Source: Nymphaea colorata
Lineage: Eukaryota; Streptophyta; Magnoliopsida; Nymphaeales; Nymphaeaceae
Direction: 5' to 3'
Assembly: GCF_008831285.2 (NCBI RefSeq)
Contig: NC_045151.1
Coordinates: 4,709,544 to 4,773,543 of the forward strand
Length of the DNA: 64,000 nucleotides
The position numbers and the translations under genes are program-made. The notes below the pieces were generated by a model, which was not told where the DNA came from, did not search any database, and saw only the letters and a list, made by a program, of their open reading frames with translations. This document shows, one piece after another, positions 1-12,839 of the stretch. Each line of letters opens with the position of its first letter. Positions within the stretch are counted from its first letter, which is position 1.

Positions 1-1040
1 AAACATAGATATCTATATTTCTTGTCACCGCATGGGAATTGTAAAAGCATAACCTTGACCACAACATTCCTCTCACAGATTTTACATTACATGTTATATT
101 CATTTTCTCTTCCTGTTATTCCTGATCATTTTTAATTTCTTAACATATGAACATCTATCTTGATTGATAAAGCTGAATATTTTCAAATATCATGCCATAT
201 GACTTTATCTTGCAACGGCAACATAACTCTAACTACAATTTTTTGCATATGATGAATGAAACTAGGTGTGGTATAAACTTAAATGGCTTTTTCTTATTTT
301 AGAAATAAAATGCGTAACAGATTTAGCTTTTACATTTGTTTTGCATGACTGAAACATACTGGAGGGACATCCTTCTGAAATTCACCATTATTAGGCTCTA
401 TCAAAGCTGCTATCAAAATTGGCATCTATAACTGACATTCTTACAATGGTTTCCCACACATGATTCTCCCCTTGACTGTCTCTGTGCAGAACTTCACACC
501 AGCATGATAACCTTAAGCATTTAGGGTGAAAACAACTGTGTCTCACCTTATTCTCACATAACATAACAAAATAAATTTCTCTTCTGTATATAATGTATAG
601 CTTAATTTGTAGAAAAATTGAATAGGTTTAACATTCAAACCCAAATGAATTGATGTATTTGAATAGGTTTACCATGTAAAACAAGAGAACACTGCTTTAC
701 TTTCTCAAATAGCAACCTTATCAGTTCTCGTAACCAGCAAATAATTATCTTAGTTATTGTGAACTTGAGTTGGAAGTCCTATAAGATCCTTTTTCTTCAC
801 TCTTGTCAGCATGTTGTACACCTTCTAGTCCTTTCTGCATATACCTGTTCATGTTCTGCATATGCCTGTTCATGATTGCAACCACCTCCTTTTTTTTTTT
901 TTTTTGCCATTTGTGTCTTTCCCTCATGCTCATTTTGTTGGTCAATTACATGACTAATTATGTCATATTTTGCTGGTTTTTCTATCTTTTCCTACTTTAT
1001 TAATCTTACAAATCCTACAAATCTTACATTTTTCCTACAG
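1..1040. other. Upstream intron or 5' region of the coiled-coil gene
   Basis: AT-rich DNA (T-rich on the plus strand) ending in a good branch/pyrimidine/CAG acceptor at 1040. The reading frame is open back to an ATG at 960, but those 27 codons (poly-Phe/Leu/Asn) read like pyrimidine-tract intron and not coiled coil, so I take 1041 as the exon start. I could not identify an upstream coding exon here. Confidence 0.6.
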
Positions 1041-4000
1041 GGAAAGGAACAAGTTCCAAGTGGAACTCTTAACTTGAAAGAAAGTGAAGAAATGTCATTG
1101 AAATATAATGCATCCTCAGGCCACACAGAGGTTGTCGAAGTAGCCAAAGAACAAGAAGTCATATCTTTTGATGAAGGACCTACAAAGGTAGAAAATAAAT
1201 TAATTGGCATGAAGAAAAATGTTCACATCTACCATGAGTTAGAGAGTGGTTATTCTGTTGAAGAATGGAGTGCAAGGGATCAGAGTTTAAAAGAAATGCA
1301 TGAAAGAATGAAATCTCTTCAACTGTATTTAGAAAAGCTAGACACAGAGATCAAATTTTCAGAGATTGAGAAATCTAAACTGCAAAAGGAATTTGCATTT
1401 ATGAAGGAAAAATTGGTGGAAAGGACCAGATTCTCCATTGACCTTGAACTGAAGCAGAAGTACCTCAATGAAAAGCTTGAATATGCCGAACAGCAGATAA
1501 AAGAATATGAGCAGATGTATTATTCCCAGAGTGAGGTCCTCCAATCAGCTCTTAACTCACAAGATGCATTTCAGTGTGAGTTATTGGATGCAAAAGAAGC
1601 AGCAAAAAGGTTAACTGTTGAGCTAGAATTTTCAAGGAGGAAGACGGAAGAATTGGAGGAAGAAATGGCATGCTTGAGGGGAGAGGCTCAGAAGGCTTTG
1701 GAGTTGCAGAGCTTGCTGGAAAAGACCAACTTAGATGCCAGAAAGATGGAACATAAAGTTGTTTCACTTGAAGAGCAACTAAGTGAGCTATACAAACAAA
1801 TTGATGAGCACAAACAAGAAGAATGCACCGTTGAGAATGCACTGTCAGAGCTTTCTGTAGTAAGAGCCGAGCTCAACCTTTCAAAAATGCATGAAGCAGA
1901 TTTGGAGCAAAAGATTGCCTCCAGCGAAAGAGTTCTTGTCGAGGTAAAAGAGCAATTACATTTGAGGATAGCATCGGAGGAGAGATTGAAGCAAGAAGTC
2001 TTTGAGTTGAAGAAGTCATTTGCCAAATGTCAAGAAGAGCATCAGTCCAAAGTAATTGAATTCGAGGAGCTAGACTGGAAATTAATGGAAGAGGTGAAGA
2101 AGACAATCTTGCTGGAGAGTAACCTAAAGAGACAAGAAGCAAGGAACTTAACCATTGAAGAGGAGATGTCTACTATGTCAAAAATGAAGGCAGATGCAGA
2201 GGCCACCATCTCTACACTTAATACTCAACTGCATCACATGCAAAAACTAGTCATTGATCTTGAAAACAAACTGAAAGTATCTGCCTGTAAATCAGTTGAG
2301 TCAAACTCCCACTTGGAAGAAGCTATGTCACGTTGTGATGAATTGGAGCTCAAACTGAACTCTCTTCAAGAGCTCTATGGTGAATCTGAACTTCGAGCCT
2401 CAATAGCTACAAAGTTAAACCTTGAATATCAAAGCATAGTTCAAGTCTCTAATTCAGCCAAAGAGGCAGCAGAATTGAAGCTTAGGATAACAGACACAGA
2501 ATTGGTTCACTTGAGGCAAAAGAACATGGAGCTTGAAGAACAGATAAATGATAGCATAGCAAGAAGTGCTGAGGTGGATAAAGTAGTATTCGAGCTCAAA
2601 GAGAGAACGTTTGAGCTGTCTAAGATGCTAGAGAAGGTCGAAGAAGAAAACAAGGTTCTAAAAAATCAAATAACAGAGCATAGAGACAAGATAGTCTATT
2701 TGGAGTCTTCTCTAAAACAATCTTCTCTACGAAACTGTGAGCTGGAGGAAGAGATGAAAGTTGTGACAGAAAGATGTCTGGAGCAGGAGAATCAGGCCCT
2801 CGCTATTCATAAAAAATATCTTGAGCTTCAATACTTGATTAAGATATCAAATGCCAAAGCTGAGGATGCAGGAAAAAGGAATAGGGAGCTTGAACTATTG
2901 TTAAGGAACTCAGAAGAGAAACAAATTGAGCTTGAAAAGCAATGTAGAACCATGGAAACAAAGTATATGGAGGTGAAAACTGAATCAGAAAAATACTTCA
3001 GCAAGGTCTCTGAAGTTTCTGCAGAGCTAGAGATTTCTTTAGCAAAAATATCCAAATTGGAGGTTTCTCTGCAAAATACAGAAGAAAAAGAGTTGGAGTC
3101 AACAGAAAGCATAAGAGAGCTCTGGGAAGAAAAGAACAAGCTTTTGAAGGAGATTAGTCATCTTGAATTAACTTTGGATCAGTCAACACTGAAAATCAAG
3201 GAACTGGAAAGCGACTTGATAGTTTCCACAGAGAAATGTGTAGAACATGAGGGTCGTGCCAATGTTATTCATCAAAGATGCCTTGAGCTTGAAGAGTTGA
3301 TTTGTATCTCAAATACCAAAGCTGAGACTGCAGAAACGAAGGTGGCTGAGATGGAGATAGTGATGAAGAGTTCAAATATGAAGGTGCATGAGCTTGAGGA
3401 GTGCATAAGGTCCGTAGAAACAAAGTTGCTCATTTCTAAACAAGAGTGTGAAAGATATGAATCCAAAGTTTTTAAAATTTCACATGATCTAGAAGTTTCT
3501 CTAGCGAAAGTGTCATGCATGGAGCTTGCACAACATGACCTTAAGAAGGAGAAGACTGAGTTGAAGGAACAATTTACCCTGATCACTGTAGAGAAGGAAA
3601 ATTTTGAAAAGAAAGTGAAACATTTGGAAATAGAACTGAAAAAGTCTACCTTCATGAACGACCAGCTAGAAGAGGAGCTGAAAGTGATTACAGAAAAATG
3701 CACTAGTTATGAGTGCCATGCAAATAGAAGCCATGAGAAATGCCTTGAGCTTGAAGGCCTCATTAGAATAGCAAACTGCAAGGCAGAGGAAGCTGAAGCA
3801 AAATATGAAAAGTATGCATCAAAAGTTATCAAACTTTCAAAGGAGCTTGAAATTTCCATTGCAAGAGTGTCAAGTTTGGAGTTTGAATTGCATGAAGCAA
3901 GCACAAAAGAGACTCTATTGAGAGAACAAATAGCTATCATCATGGAAGAGAAGCTGAAACTTGAAGAAAAATTCATGCAACTGGAATGTGAAATACAACA

Positions 4001-7000
4001 GTCATGTTCAAGGAAGTTGGAGATAGAACATGAACTGAAAGTTGTCAAAAAGAAACTAACTGACCATGAAGAACTTGCCAACAAGAACCAACAGAGGTGC
4101 TTGGAGCTTGAATACCAAATCAAAATATCTGATTCAAAAGCAAAGGAGGAGGGAAGAAAAGTAGTAGATCTTGAACTACTATTGAAGGCTATAGAGCAAA
4201 AGAAAATTGATCTTGAAGAGGACTACAGGTGCATGAAAACGAAATACATGGAATTGGAAATCGAATGCAAGCAATATACCACCAAGTTATCTGAAGTTTC
4301 TGTGGAACTAGAGGCTTCTTCAGCAAAAATTCTTAGTCTAGAAGTTTCTCTGGAAAGTGCAAAACAAAAGGAGGTGAAATTTATGGAAAGCAGAAGAGAG
4401 CTAATGGAAGAAAGAAGTAAGTTTTCTGAGAAGGTTACCCAATTTGAATTAGCTTTACGTGAATCAAGTGTCAAAATTAAGGAGTTAGAAAAAAGTCTAG
4501 TAATTGCTTCAGAGAAATGTGTAGAATATGAGGGTCGTATCAATGTGTCTCAGCAGCGCTGCCTTGAGCTTGAAAAGCTCATGATAATCTCACACTCCAA
4601 AGTAGAGAATGCCGAAAAATCTGTGGTTGAATTGGAAATACTGCTCAAGAGCTCGAAAGAGAAGGAACATGAGCTTGAAGAATGTACAAGGTCTACTGAG
4701 GTGAAGCTGCTGAATGCAAAGGAAGAATGTGAAATATATTCCTCCAAAGTATCCACACTTTCACAAGATCTGCAAGTTTCATTAGCAAAAGTCTCAAGTT
4801 TGGAGCGTGCATGGCATGACTCAGAAAGAAAAGAAATCATGTTGAAGGAACATTTGTCTCTCGCCAGGGAAGAGCAGAAAAATCTCAAGAGTAAAATCAA
4901 GCAAGTGGAATCTTATCTCAACCAGTCGACATTCAGGAACTTAGAGCTGGAACAAGAACTCAAGGTGGTTACAGAAAAATGTACCAAGTCTGAGACTTGT
5001 GCCAACATAAGTGATCAAAGATGCCTTGAGCTTGAAGGCCTAATCGAGATAGCAACTTCAAAAGCAAAGCATGAAGAAGCAAAGTTTGAAAGATATATTG
5101 TTGAAACTTCAAAACTTTCTGAAGAACTAAAAGTTTCTCTAGAAAAATTATCAAGTGTTGAACTTGCATTGTGTGAAGCAAACACAAAAGAGACCATGTT
5201 GAGGGAACATTTGAGTATCATCCTGGCAGAGCAGGAGAAATTTAAGGGCAGAATCAGTCAACTGGAGTTTGATCTAGAACAGTCCCTCTCGATTAAATCA
5301 GAGCTACAACAAGAACTAAAAGTTCTTGGAATGAAATGTATTGAAATGGAGGCTAAAATTGAGGCGAGCCACCAGAGGTGTGTGGAGCTTGAACTTCAAA
5401 TCCAAATTTCTGATACAAAAGCAAAGAGTGAAGCAAGAAAGGTAGTTGAGATTGAACTACTATTAGAGAACTCAAAGCAGGAACAATGTGAGCTTCACAA
5501 GCAATGCAGATCCATGGAAACAAAATACATGGAGATGAGAAATGAATCAAAAGAAAATCACAGTAAGTTATCTGAAGTTTCTATAGAACTAGAGGTTTCC
5601 CTAGAAAAAATATTTAATTTAGAAGTTTCTCTACAAAGTGCAAAAACAAAGGAGATGGAATACACGGAATGTGTCAAACAGCTTGTGGAGGAAAAGAAGA
5701 AAGTTTCAAATGAGATTATCCATATTGAATCAACTTTATATCAGTCGAAAGTGAAAATTAAGGAGTTGGAGAGTGAGCTGGCAGCGGCTTTGGAGAAACG
5801 TGTGGAACATGAGAGCCGTGCCAATATAAGTCAACATAAATGCCTTGAGCTTGAAAGCTTGATTCAAACTTCACGCTCTAAAACAGAGATTGCAGAAAAG
5901 AGGGTGGTTGAACTAGAAATACTTTTGAAGAATTCAAGACTTAAGAAGCATGAGCTTGAGCAACATATAAGGTTGATTGAATCAAAATTCATGGATGCAA
6001 AAAAGGAACGTGAAACTTATGCCTTTAAAGTTTCCAAACTATCACAAGAATTAGAAATTACTCTAGCAAAAGTGTCCAGATTGGAGATGTCACGCCATGA
6101 GTCGGACAAAAAGGAGGGCAAGTTGAAGGAAAATTTGGCTCTTATTATGGCAGAGCAAGAAAGGTTTGAGAAGAAAATCAAGCAGTTGGAATGTAATTTG
6201 AGCCAGTCAACGTCAAGGAACTTGGAGCTAGAACAGGAGCTGAAAGCACTTATAGAAAAATGTACTGACTATGAGTTCCGTTCTGAGAAAAAGCTGCAGA
6301 GAAAGTTTGAACTTGAGGGTCTAATCCAAAATGCAAGCTTCAAAATAGAAGGTGTAAAAGAAAAGTATGAAGAAGATGATTCCAAAGTTGCTGAACTTTC
6401 ACAGGGCCTAGAAGTTTCTAGAGCTGAAGCAAACATGAAAGTTACTCAGGAATTAGCTGAAAGACATAGCCATATGCCACACAACAGTGGTACAATGGAG
6501 CAACACATTCATGCCTTCACGATGACAATTGATGAGTCAACAGGAGGACATGAAATGGACGGTCAGAACTTCCATTCTCAGGTATGCTCAATCCTTTTGT
6601 TCTTTCCTACCAATTGCACTAGAAATGTTATGTTAAAACTTTTGGAGACACTTCATATGGCTTTATTTCATACTGATACACATACGTTGTATAATAAACA
6701 GTTAGTGTTCTCACCTTAATGATGTTTATAAACATCATTACTCCCACTGCCTCAAGGAATCCATAGCCTTGTCCATATTGTGGACTACATGGTTCCCTCA
6801 GAATGTAAAGAATTATGTACTTCATTTGTTATATATGCATGTGCATGTGTATGTGTGCACTTACCTAGAGAGACGGCAAAGACCCATGCACCTGTTTTAC
6901 ATGATTTTGCATATTCTTTTCACTTAAACCGGAGTTTTTGTATATCATGTTACAATTGATGTAGCAGAGAAGATATGTCAAAACAATTGGCAAGTTTTTT

Positions 7001-9095
7001 GCTTAGATGATCATGAACAAGCAAGGTCTCACAGCTTATATAATGCCAAAAACCTGATGACAGAAAACTAAGTCTTTTATAAATTTATTAACCTTTCAGG
7101 TGTATCCCATACATCGACCAAATCATGGTTCTTAACAAGTAAGCAACGATCAGCACATCTTTGCACATGTGTATGTGTGTATAAATGGCACTAGCTCCTC
7201 TGGTTTATTTTAGTAATTGCATATTGCTACTGCTACAATATAAACTGCAATTTCTTCTGTTACAGATATCTGTGGAGGATCCAGTAACCTCGTTCAAGGA
7301 ACAGGTAGGTTTTCTCTTGATCACCTTTTCAAGTTCTCATATAGAATCCCTATGAATTGTGAGGATTGCTTATCCCACGGCCACTTCTTTCCAAACAGAA
7401 TATACAATCATCCTAATGAATAAAAGTTAAAATGAAGACCTGTTTATCACCAGATAATATTGGATAAGTATTTGGGGAATTTAGGTTAATCCAGTATGGG
7501 TGCTTAAGACATTCAAAAGTCCATTTTTCATTTTTATTTCAGTAATGTCCCGTCATCGATCCAGAATAAACAAAATCTGCAAGATGTTATCTAAAGTGTG
7601 CACAGATAGGTCAGTCCAGACAACATCAACCTGGGAAAAGTTAAAATGAAGACCTGATATATACAATCATCCTAATGAATAAAAGTTAAAATGAAGACCT
7701 GTTTATCACCAGATAATATTGGATAAGTATTTGGGGAATTTAGGTTAATCCAGTATGGGTGCTTAAGACATTCAAAAGTCCATTTTTCATTTTTCTTTCA
7801 GTAATGTCCCGTCCTCGATCCAGAATAAAAAAAATCTGCAAGATGTTATCTAAAGTGTGCACAGATAGGTCAGTCCAGACAACATCAACCTGGGAAAATT
7901 TCTGCCAAATCAACATATTTCATCCCTTGCTGGCACTGAAAACCCCTTGGCTAGTACTTCCCTCCAGGTCCCATGCGTGCTTTGGCTCACAGAGAGGACT
8001 GAAGCCAATGGATCTCAGATTGTGGCAGCCCACGAAATAGTCATGGGATGCTCCAGTATGCTAACCCCCTTGCTGCTGCTGTAGTTGAAGACTTGAATCA
8101 TTATTTCAGCTAGGTTTATAATTGGATCTATGTAAAATGGAAACTTGTTTTTAATAAGCATAAACATAGAACTGTCATTAATATCTGCAATTTTATGGGG
8201 TCCAATATTTTTACAATATATATATCATGGGTATGGAGCAGTGGAATCCAAAGATCATCAAGCATCTTTTTCTTAAGGACACAGACCAATTTTGATTGCT
8301 CTAGTTCTTTATTAAGGAAATCAGATAGATTATATTTCTTTTTGGTCTTAACAAAGCATGGAGAAAACAGAAGCTACCGAATTTGTTACCACATTTTGTG
8401 ACATGATTGAAGATTGTGGCTAATTACTATAAATATATTTGTGGTTGTGATCGTCTTTTGGCACTTGTGTCTTGAGTAAAGACCTAGTTTCATTCTTAGT
8501 GCAGGAAGTAAACATTTAACCTTTCGAACACAGAATTAGAAGAAACAAAAAGTCATATGGACGAAAACTTCCAAAAGTGGGAAAAAAGATAAAAGGCCGC
8601 CTCTAGGATGACCTGGAGTTGGCACTTTGATGCTTGAATTATTTACTTTCACTGGACTATGGTTTTTACATAGTATAATTTGTACATTATATAACTAGCA
8701 ACTTTCTCATATCCAATTTTCTATCCAACTTTTTACTGATTATATGAGCTTATCATCATGCTACTTGCCCTCATAAGAAACTTTTTGTAGCTTATGTGAG
8801 CTTCCATCCAAGCTTGACGCTCTCATATGAGACTTAGCTCCTTTACTAGCTATGACAAAAAATTTTGTGCATATTTACGGGGAATTGCTGGCAGACGGAG
8901 TTCATGTCTTTTTCTATCTTAAAACAACTAAGATGATTAAACTTATGTGATGTTTATCATAATTTACAGGAAAACGAAGGAACAGAGAAAAGCTCTGGAG
9001 AGTTGGATATAGAAAAGCCATCATCATCGAGAAGAAAGAGAGAAGCAAGAAGGAAGCATTGGCTACTCAGACAGTTGACAGGGAAGAAAGTCTAG
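1041..9095 (+). CDS. PICC-like long coiled-coil protein, 3' part of gene (exons 1041-6581, 7266-7304, 8970-9095)
   Basis: Three exons joined in phase 0 encode about 1,901 residues and end at TAG 9093-9095. The big exon follows a pyrimidine tract ending in CAG at 1040 and ends at CAG|GTATGC (6581). A 39-bp exon lies between TTACAG and GTAGGT. The last exon follows TTTACAG. The protein is almost entirely heptad coiled coil, rich in E, K, L and S. Residues encoded around 1,680-2,030 resemble the N-terminal third of Arabidopsis PICC (At2g32240), for example the order ALELQSLLEK, KMEHKVVSLEEQL and LYKQIDEH. The middle repeats the family motif 'EHEGRA..HQRCLELE..I..S.SKAE'. PICC as I recall it has about 1,300 residues and a C-terminal membrane anchor. 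Here the tail is short, very basic (RRKREARRKH) and has no hydrophobic segment. The true start is probably in an upstream exon outside the window or unrecognised in 1-1040; the first Met in the exon is at 1092. A scaffold or tethering role is inferred from the family only. Confidence 0.8.
2820..6581 (+). repeat. Nine-unit internal coding repeat, higher order A-B-C x3
   Basis: The codon at the first Leu position of the motif C-L-E-L-E lies at 2820, 3282, 3744, 4101, 4563, 5025, 5382, 5844 and 6306. In unit 9 this codon is Phe. Spacings are 462, 462, 357 bp, then 462, 462, 357, then 462, 462. The super-repeat is therefore exactly 1,281 bp (427 residues) with no net indel. A units carry 'TKYME' and 'SEVS.ELE'. 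B units carry 'ELE.(C/H)(T/I)R' and 'KE(C/R)E.Y'. C units are short and go straight to 'KYEKYASKV'-like sequence. A weaker related unit starts 399 bp upstream, at codon 2421. Confidence 0.9.
6582..7265 (+). other. Intron between the large exon and the 39-bp exon
   Basis: A 684-bp intron bounded by GTATGC and TTCTGTTACAG, between two phase-0 exon ends. Reading through the donor gives 45 further codons (to 6719) of hydrophobic, non-coiled-coil sequence, which supports splicing here. Confidence 0.75.
7401..7898 (+). repeat. Recent tandem duplication (239 bp x2) inside the last intron
   Basis: Positions 7401-7639 recur at 7660-7898 at a constant offset of 259 bp, with only about three differences seen by eye. 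The 20-bp joint (7640-7659) is mostly a further partial copy of internal sequence (GTTAAAATGAAGACCTG). Each copy contains a pyrimidine tract plus CAG, near 7541 and 7801, that could act as a 3' splice site. The sequence after it begins TAA, so splicing from the phase-0 39-bp exon would stop translation at once. Confidence 0.85.
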
Positions 9096-12000
9096 ATTAT
9101 ATTGTATAGTATATGGTTCTCAAGATTGCATCTTTATTGGTTGGAGAACAGTTGTTTGTAAGAATGTCTTATTGGAATTTGGTTTTCGATTGTTCAGTTT
9201 TTAAAGATGTGTGATCCCGTGAAACAAGACAGGAATTTTATTTGTCAGTTTTAATATTGTGAGTTCTGAACATCCATTTGAAGCTTGAACACTTATCATG
9301 TGTTACTGTCATTTAGGAATTTGGTTTTCACTTGTCAATTAATGTGTAACTAGATTATATGCAGGTTAATCTGTTGATATGTGGTAAATGGCTTTTGTTG
9401 GCTAATTTGTTGGATACCTTTTTATAAAAGCTTGAAATTTTTCTTAATTATTAGTTGATCAAACAGTTGGGAATGATTTTATACAGAAGTTTACTTTTTC
9501 TCTCTGCCTGCCCACCAGGCTATTGTTAAACGTGCTTGCATTTATGGCTGTGAATGAGCTGAAATGAAGGTGCTCAAGCTTGACTTATTCTTATCTAAGC
9601 ACAACAAGCTGAAGCTTACAGCAAAAGCCTGAGCTGACGAGATATTTGAGCAGAAAAAAACTGAAAATAGTAGGATGTTGATTTTACAGTTGCCAAATCA
9701 TGCTCAAACAGATTATCTTACAAAACTAAATCATGTGAGCTGCAGACAGAATCTTCTTGGAGAAGCACTAGAACCTCTTACTCTGTACCCACCTTCGCTT
9801 GGGCATACAGGAACACATGCACACCATATAATATGTTAACAATAATTATTCAAGACAGATATTCCCAGAAAAGTTCAGGTTGTCATGTTTTATAGAAGTC
9901 GGACCTTGTTTCCCTAATAAGACCGGTATCACACAGCAGATAACAGCTAGATCAACCCACTATGCTAATCACCCTTAAATCTTCTGCACAGATCTTGATT
10001 TTGCTTTTAGTCTCAGTCTGGTTTAAGTCACGTATGACCTAGTTCAGCATTCATTAGGAGCATGATTTGATTATATTTGCTGGTTTTAGGATTCATAAAA
10101 ACTGGTTTTTATTGATTTAAGTGCCAAAATTTAGGACAAGCCAACTTCTACACTCATGTAGTTTACTTTAAAAAAGGTTGTGCTCATAGAAGCAACACAA
10201 CCATCTACTTAGAAATCAGTATAATTTTAGGCCAATTGACTGTGGAACCTGCTCGCTCCCTCTTTCTTGCTCTCTGCCCCCAGATCTCTCTCTCTTTCTC
10301 TCTCTCCCATGCCTTTAATGGTCTCTCCTGACTTGCACTACTTTCTGAGGATTTTGAGGTTTACCCACCTCAACATTTCTTACAAGGGCTTGGATACCAA
10401 GGTTGGATTTTGTTGACTTACTTTACCGCTTTTGTGAAAGGTACAGTGAATTACTCAATGCTGTCAAAAAGGGTTTCTGAATCTAATCGGAAAGTCAAAA
10501 GATTCAGTGAATTGGGAAATCAAATTAAAATCGGAAAAGTTTGTGAATTGGAACAGTTAAAAAGTACTTTTATTTTTAAAGATCAAATAAAATTTGACAA
10601 ATATTAACAAATCAAATAATTAAAAAAGTTAAAAAAATTAATCCAAAAGCTTTACCACAGTAGGAAAAAAAGCTGACTATAGTCATTAATGACCAAACCG
10701 AATACGATATTTAACAAAGTAAATCGCATGCCATATGGTAATTCCTTGGTTCATACAAAAATTTTAAATTGTTAATAAAGCATGCATCCACAATACAATT
10801 GTAGCCTGTAAAGACTCTCTACTGCAATAGTTTTCAGCTCTGGCACACAAAAAGCGCTTGCGAAGATCTGGCGCTATTTGAGCGCCACAAAAAGCACCAT
10901 TATGCTTTTGTAAGACGCCTCAGTTGTGTTTTCAACTGCCGCTTTCTTTGCGCCATAGTCCTCTCATGGTGCCTTCTATCAAGTGCCAATGCTGAAACCA
11001 TTGACACTATTTTGTCTAGTGCCAGTGATCTTTTGCTTTTTTTATGACAATAATAATATTCGACATATTTTTCCCACACAATAGAAAGACCACAACACTG
11101 CTTAGACCGTAAATAATATTTTTTTTTACACATTTCTAGTAATTTTTCATTGTCCATTCATAAAATTAAAAAACAGTGCATTCAAGAAAATGAAAGGCTT
11201 TTCATCTCTTTTTCTACATCGTCCAATCCCTATTGTCCAACCCTCCACCCACATGAACAAATGAACAAACACACCAGCATTACGTGAGCATCTTTTGCAT
11301 ATAGCCCACATAGTGCCTAAGAATTATCCTTATATTTCCCCTTTGTGCACCCAATGTGCCAAATTGAGCACCAAGACGCCACCCCTTCCCTGAACTGCCA
11401 TTCTTTCAATTTTAACACCCTTCTCATACTCTGTGACTATAACAGACAGTGCTCTGTAAAACATTTAAGAAAAGCCATAGTTAAATGCCCAAGGCTAAGC
11501 CCGTAGAAGGCTAGGTGAAAGACAGGCACCCAACCTCTTTCGAGAACTTACATTTGTATGACTAAAAGGAAATGGATAGGAAAACTATGAAACAACTAAC
11601 ATAAAAGCAAATACACTTCTCAATAAATATAGTCTATTGGGAAGCGACCAATAAAGAGTGTCATTCAGGCTTAGTTAAAAATAAGTAGGCCAAAAAATGA
11701 AAAGCTGCGGCCAGTTAGATGAGACGAATATTCAGTTACATCAACAACTTGATGGACAGTTAGAAAAAGCAGAACATAGCACAAGATATCCAGACATCCA
11801 CATGGAAAATGAACGTATTAATTATCAATAGATCCTTTATTTCAATGCATAATAGCAACTGGAAACCAGCAAGAAAATTTGTTTCTGCAACTCAAGAAGG
11901 TGTGCCAAATGACTTGGATACAGATAAAAGTATGATACTAATTAAAGCCACATAACTAGCACTAATTTGTTTACTTTGATGCCATAAAACTAAATTCATC

Positions 12001-12839
12001 AGTACAGAGGGTTCTTTGACAAAGAGGAATAGAAGATGAGAAATCATACCAGTAAATACTAATACAACTGCTTTTTAGTGTTGAATGTATCATGATTTGT
12101 TATAGCAATAGACCAAAGAAAAACCTCCCTAGGACCCATTTTAGCAGTCAGGCAAAAAGGAATCTATAAGTAGAGAATAAGAAATACCTTAAATCCAGTT
12201 CATATATACTACAATAGACAGTACCTAACCTGCACAGGGTGACGATATTCATCACCTTTCTTGTGGCTGTAACAAGAGGAAGGACCTGCTCAAATCCAAT
12301 CCTTCACAATTATTTTGGAGAGCATAGCTTCAAATCATACAATCTTTAGGTTATGCTATTGTTCTATATTGGCAAACACTTTGTTTCTCTTATAATTAAT
12401 TAGACCATAAAAAGAATGTAGGCACATGGTCTTTCATAAACAAAATTCCCCATGCGTGAAGACTATACACCTTGGCTCAAGGCAAGAAAAAAATCTCCCC
12501 TATGCCAACAAAATAAATTGCTTTATCAAGAAAAAAAGGAAAGAAATGAGAAGCCTAGTGATTACCACACAAATATAAGACTACCATATAAATGGATCAC
12601 CAGCTACTAGCTAGAGTGGTACAATGACAAAAAGAATAGTAAAATAGCTGAGAACTACCATACACGGCATTAGTAAAAGCACAATAAAGTCACTGAAGGA
12701 AACAATATTGAGAAAAGACATATATTAAACAAATAAGTGGCATACATATTTTTGACTTCATATTCGTCTATGGCTACTTTTGCATTAGAGTCAGCAGAAG
12801 CATCACATAAGGCCTTAAATTGTAAATATACCATCAAGA
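9096..12839. other. Intergenic region with no convincing gene
   Basis: The 3' flank of the coiled-coil gene has no clear AATAAA within the first few hundred bases. A CT-rich stretch lies at about 10,250-10,310. A small GC-containing palindrome lies at 10,869-10,887 (TGGCGCT-atttg-AGCGCCA). An 85-codon minus-strand frame (10,900-11,157) has basic, low-complexity content and no recognisable domain. I see no tRNA, rRNA or transposon coding domain. Confidence 0.5.

Noticed and set aside
960-1040. ATG at 960 as the start of the coiled-coil protein
   Set aside because: The 27 codons before 1041 are pyrimidine-rich intron-like sequence ending in TTTTTCCTACAG. The coding character begins at 1041.
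3272-5550. Ser/Phe-rich minus-strand frames under the coiled-coil exon
   Set aside because: These are antisense shadows of the GAA/CTT-rich heptad codons.
6582-6719. Direct continuation of the large exon to the stop at 6719
   Set aside because: Composition changes at once to hydrophobic, Cys- and Thr-containing sequence, and a good donor with matching downstream phase-0 exons exists.
10900-11157. Minus-strand 85-codon frame
   Set aside because: Low-complexity Lys/Arg/Leu content with no recognisable family, no second copy and no splice context.
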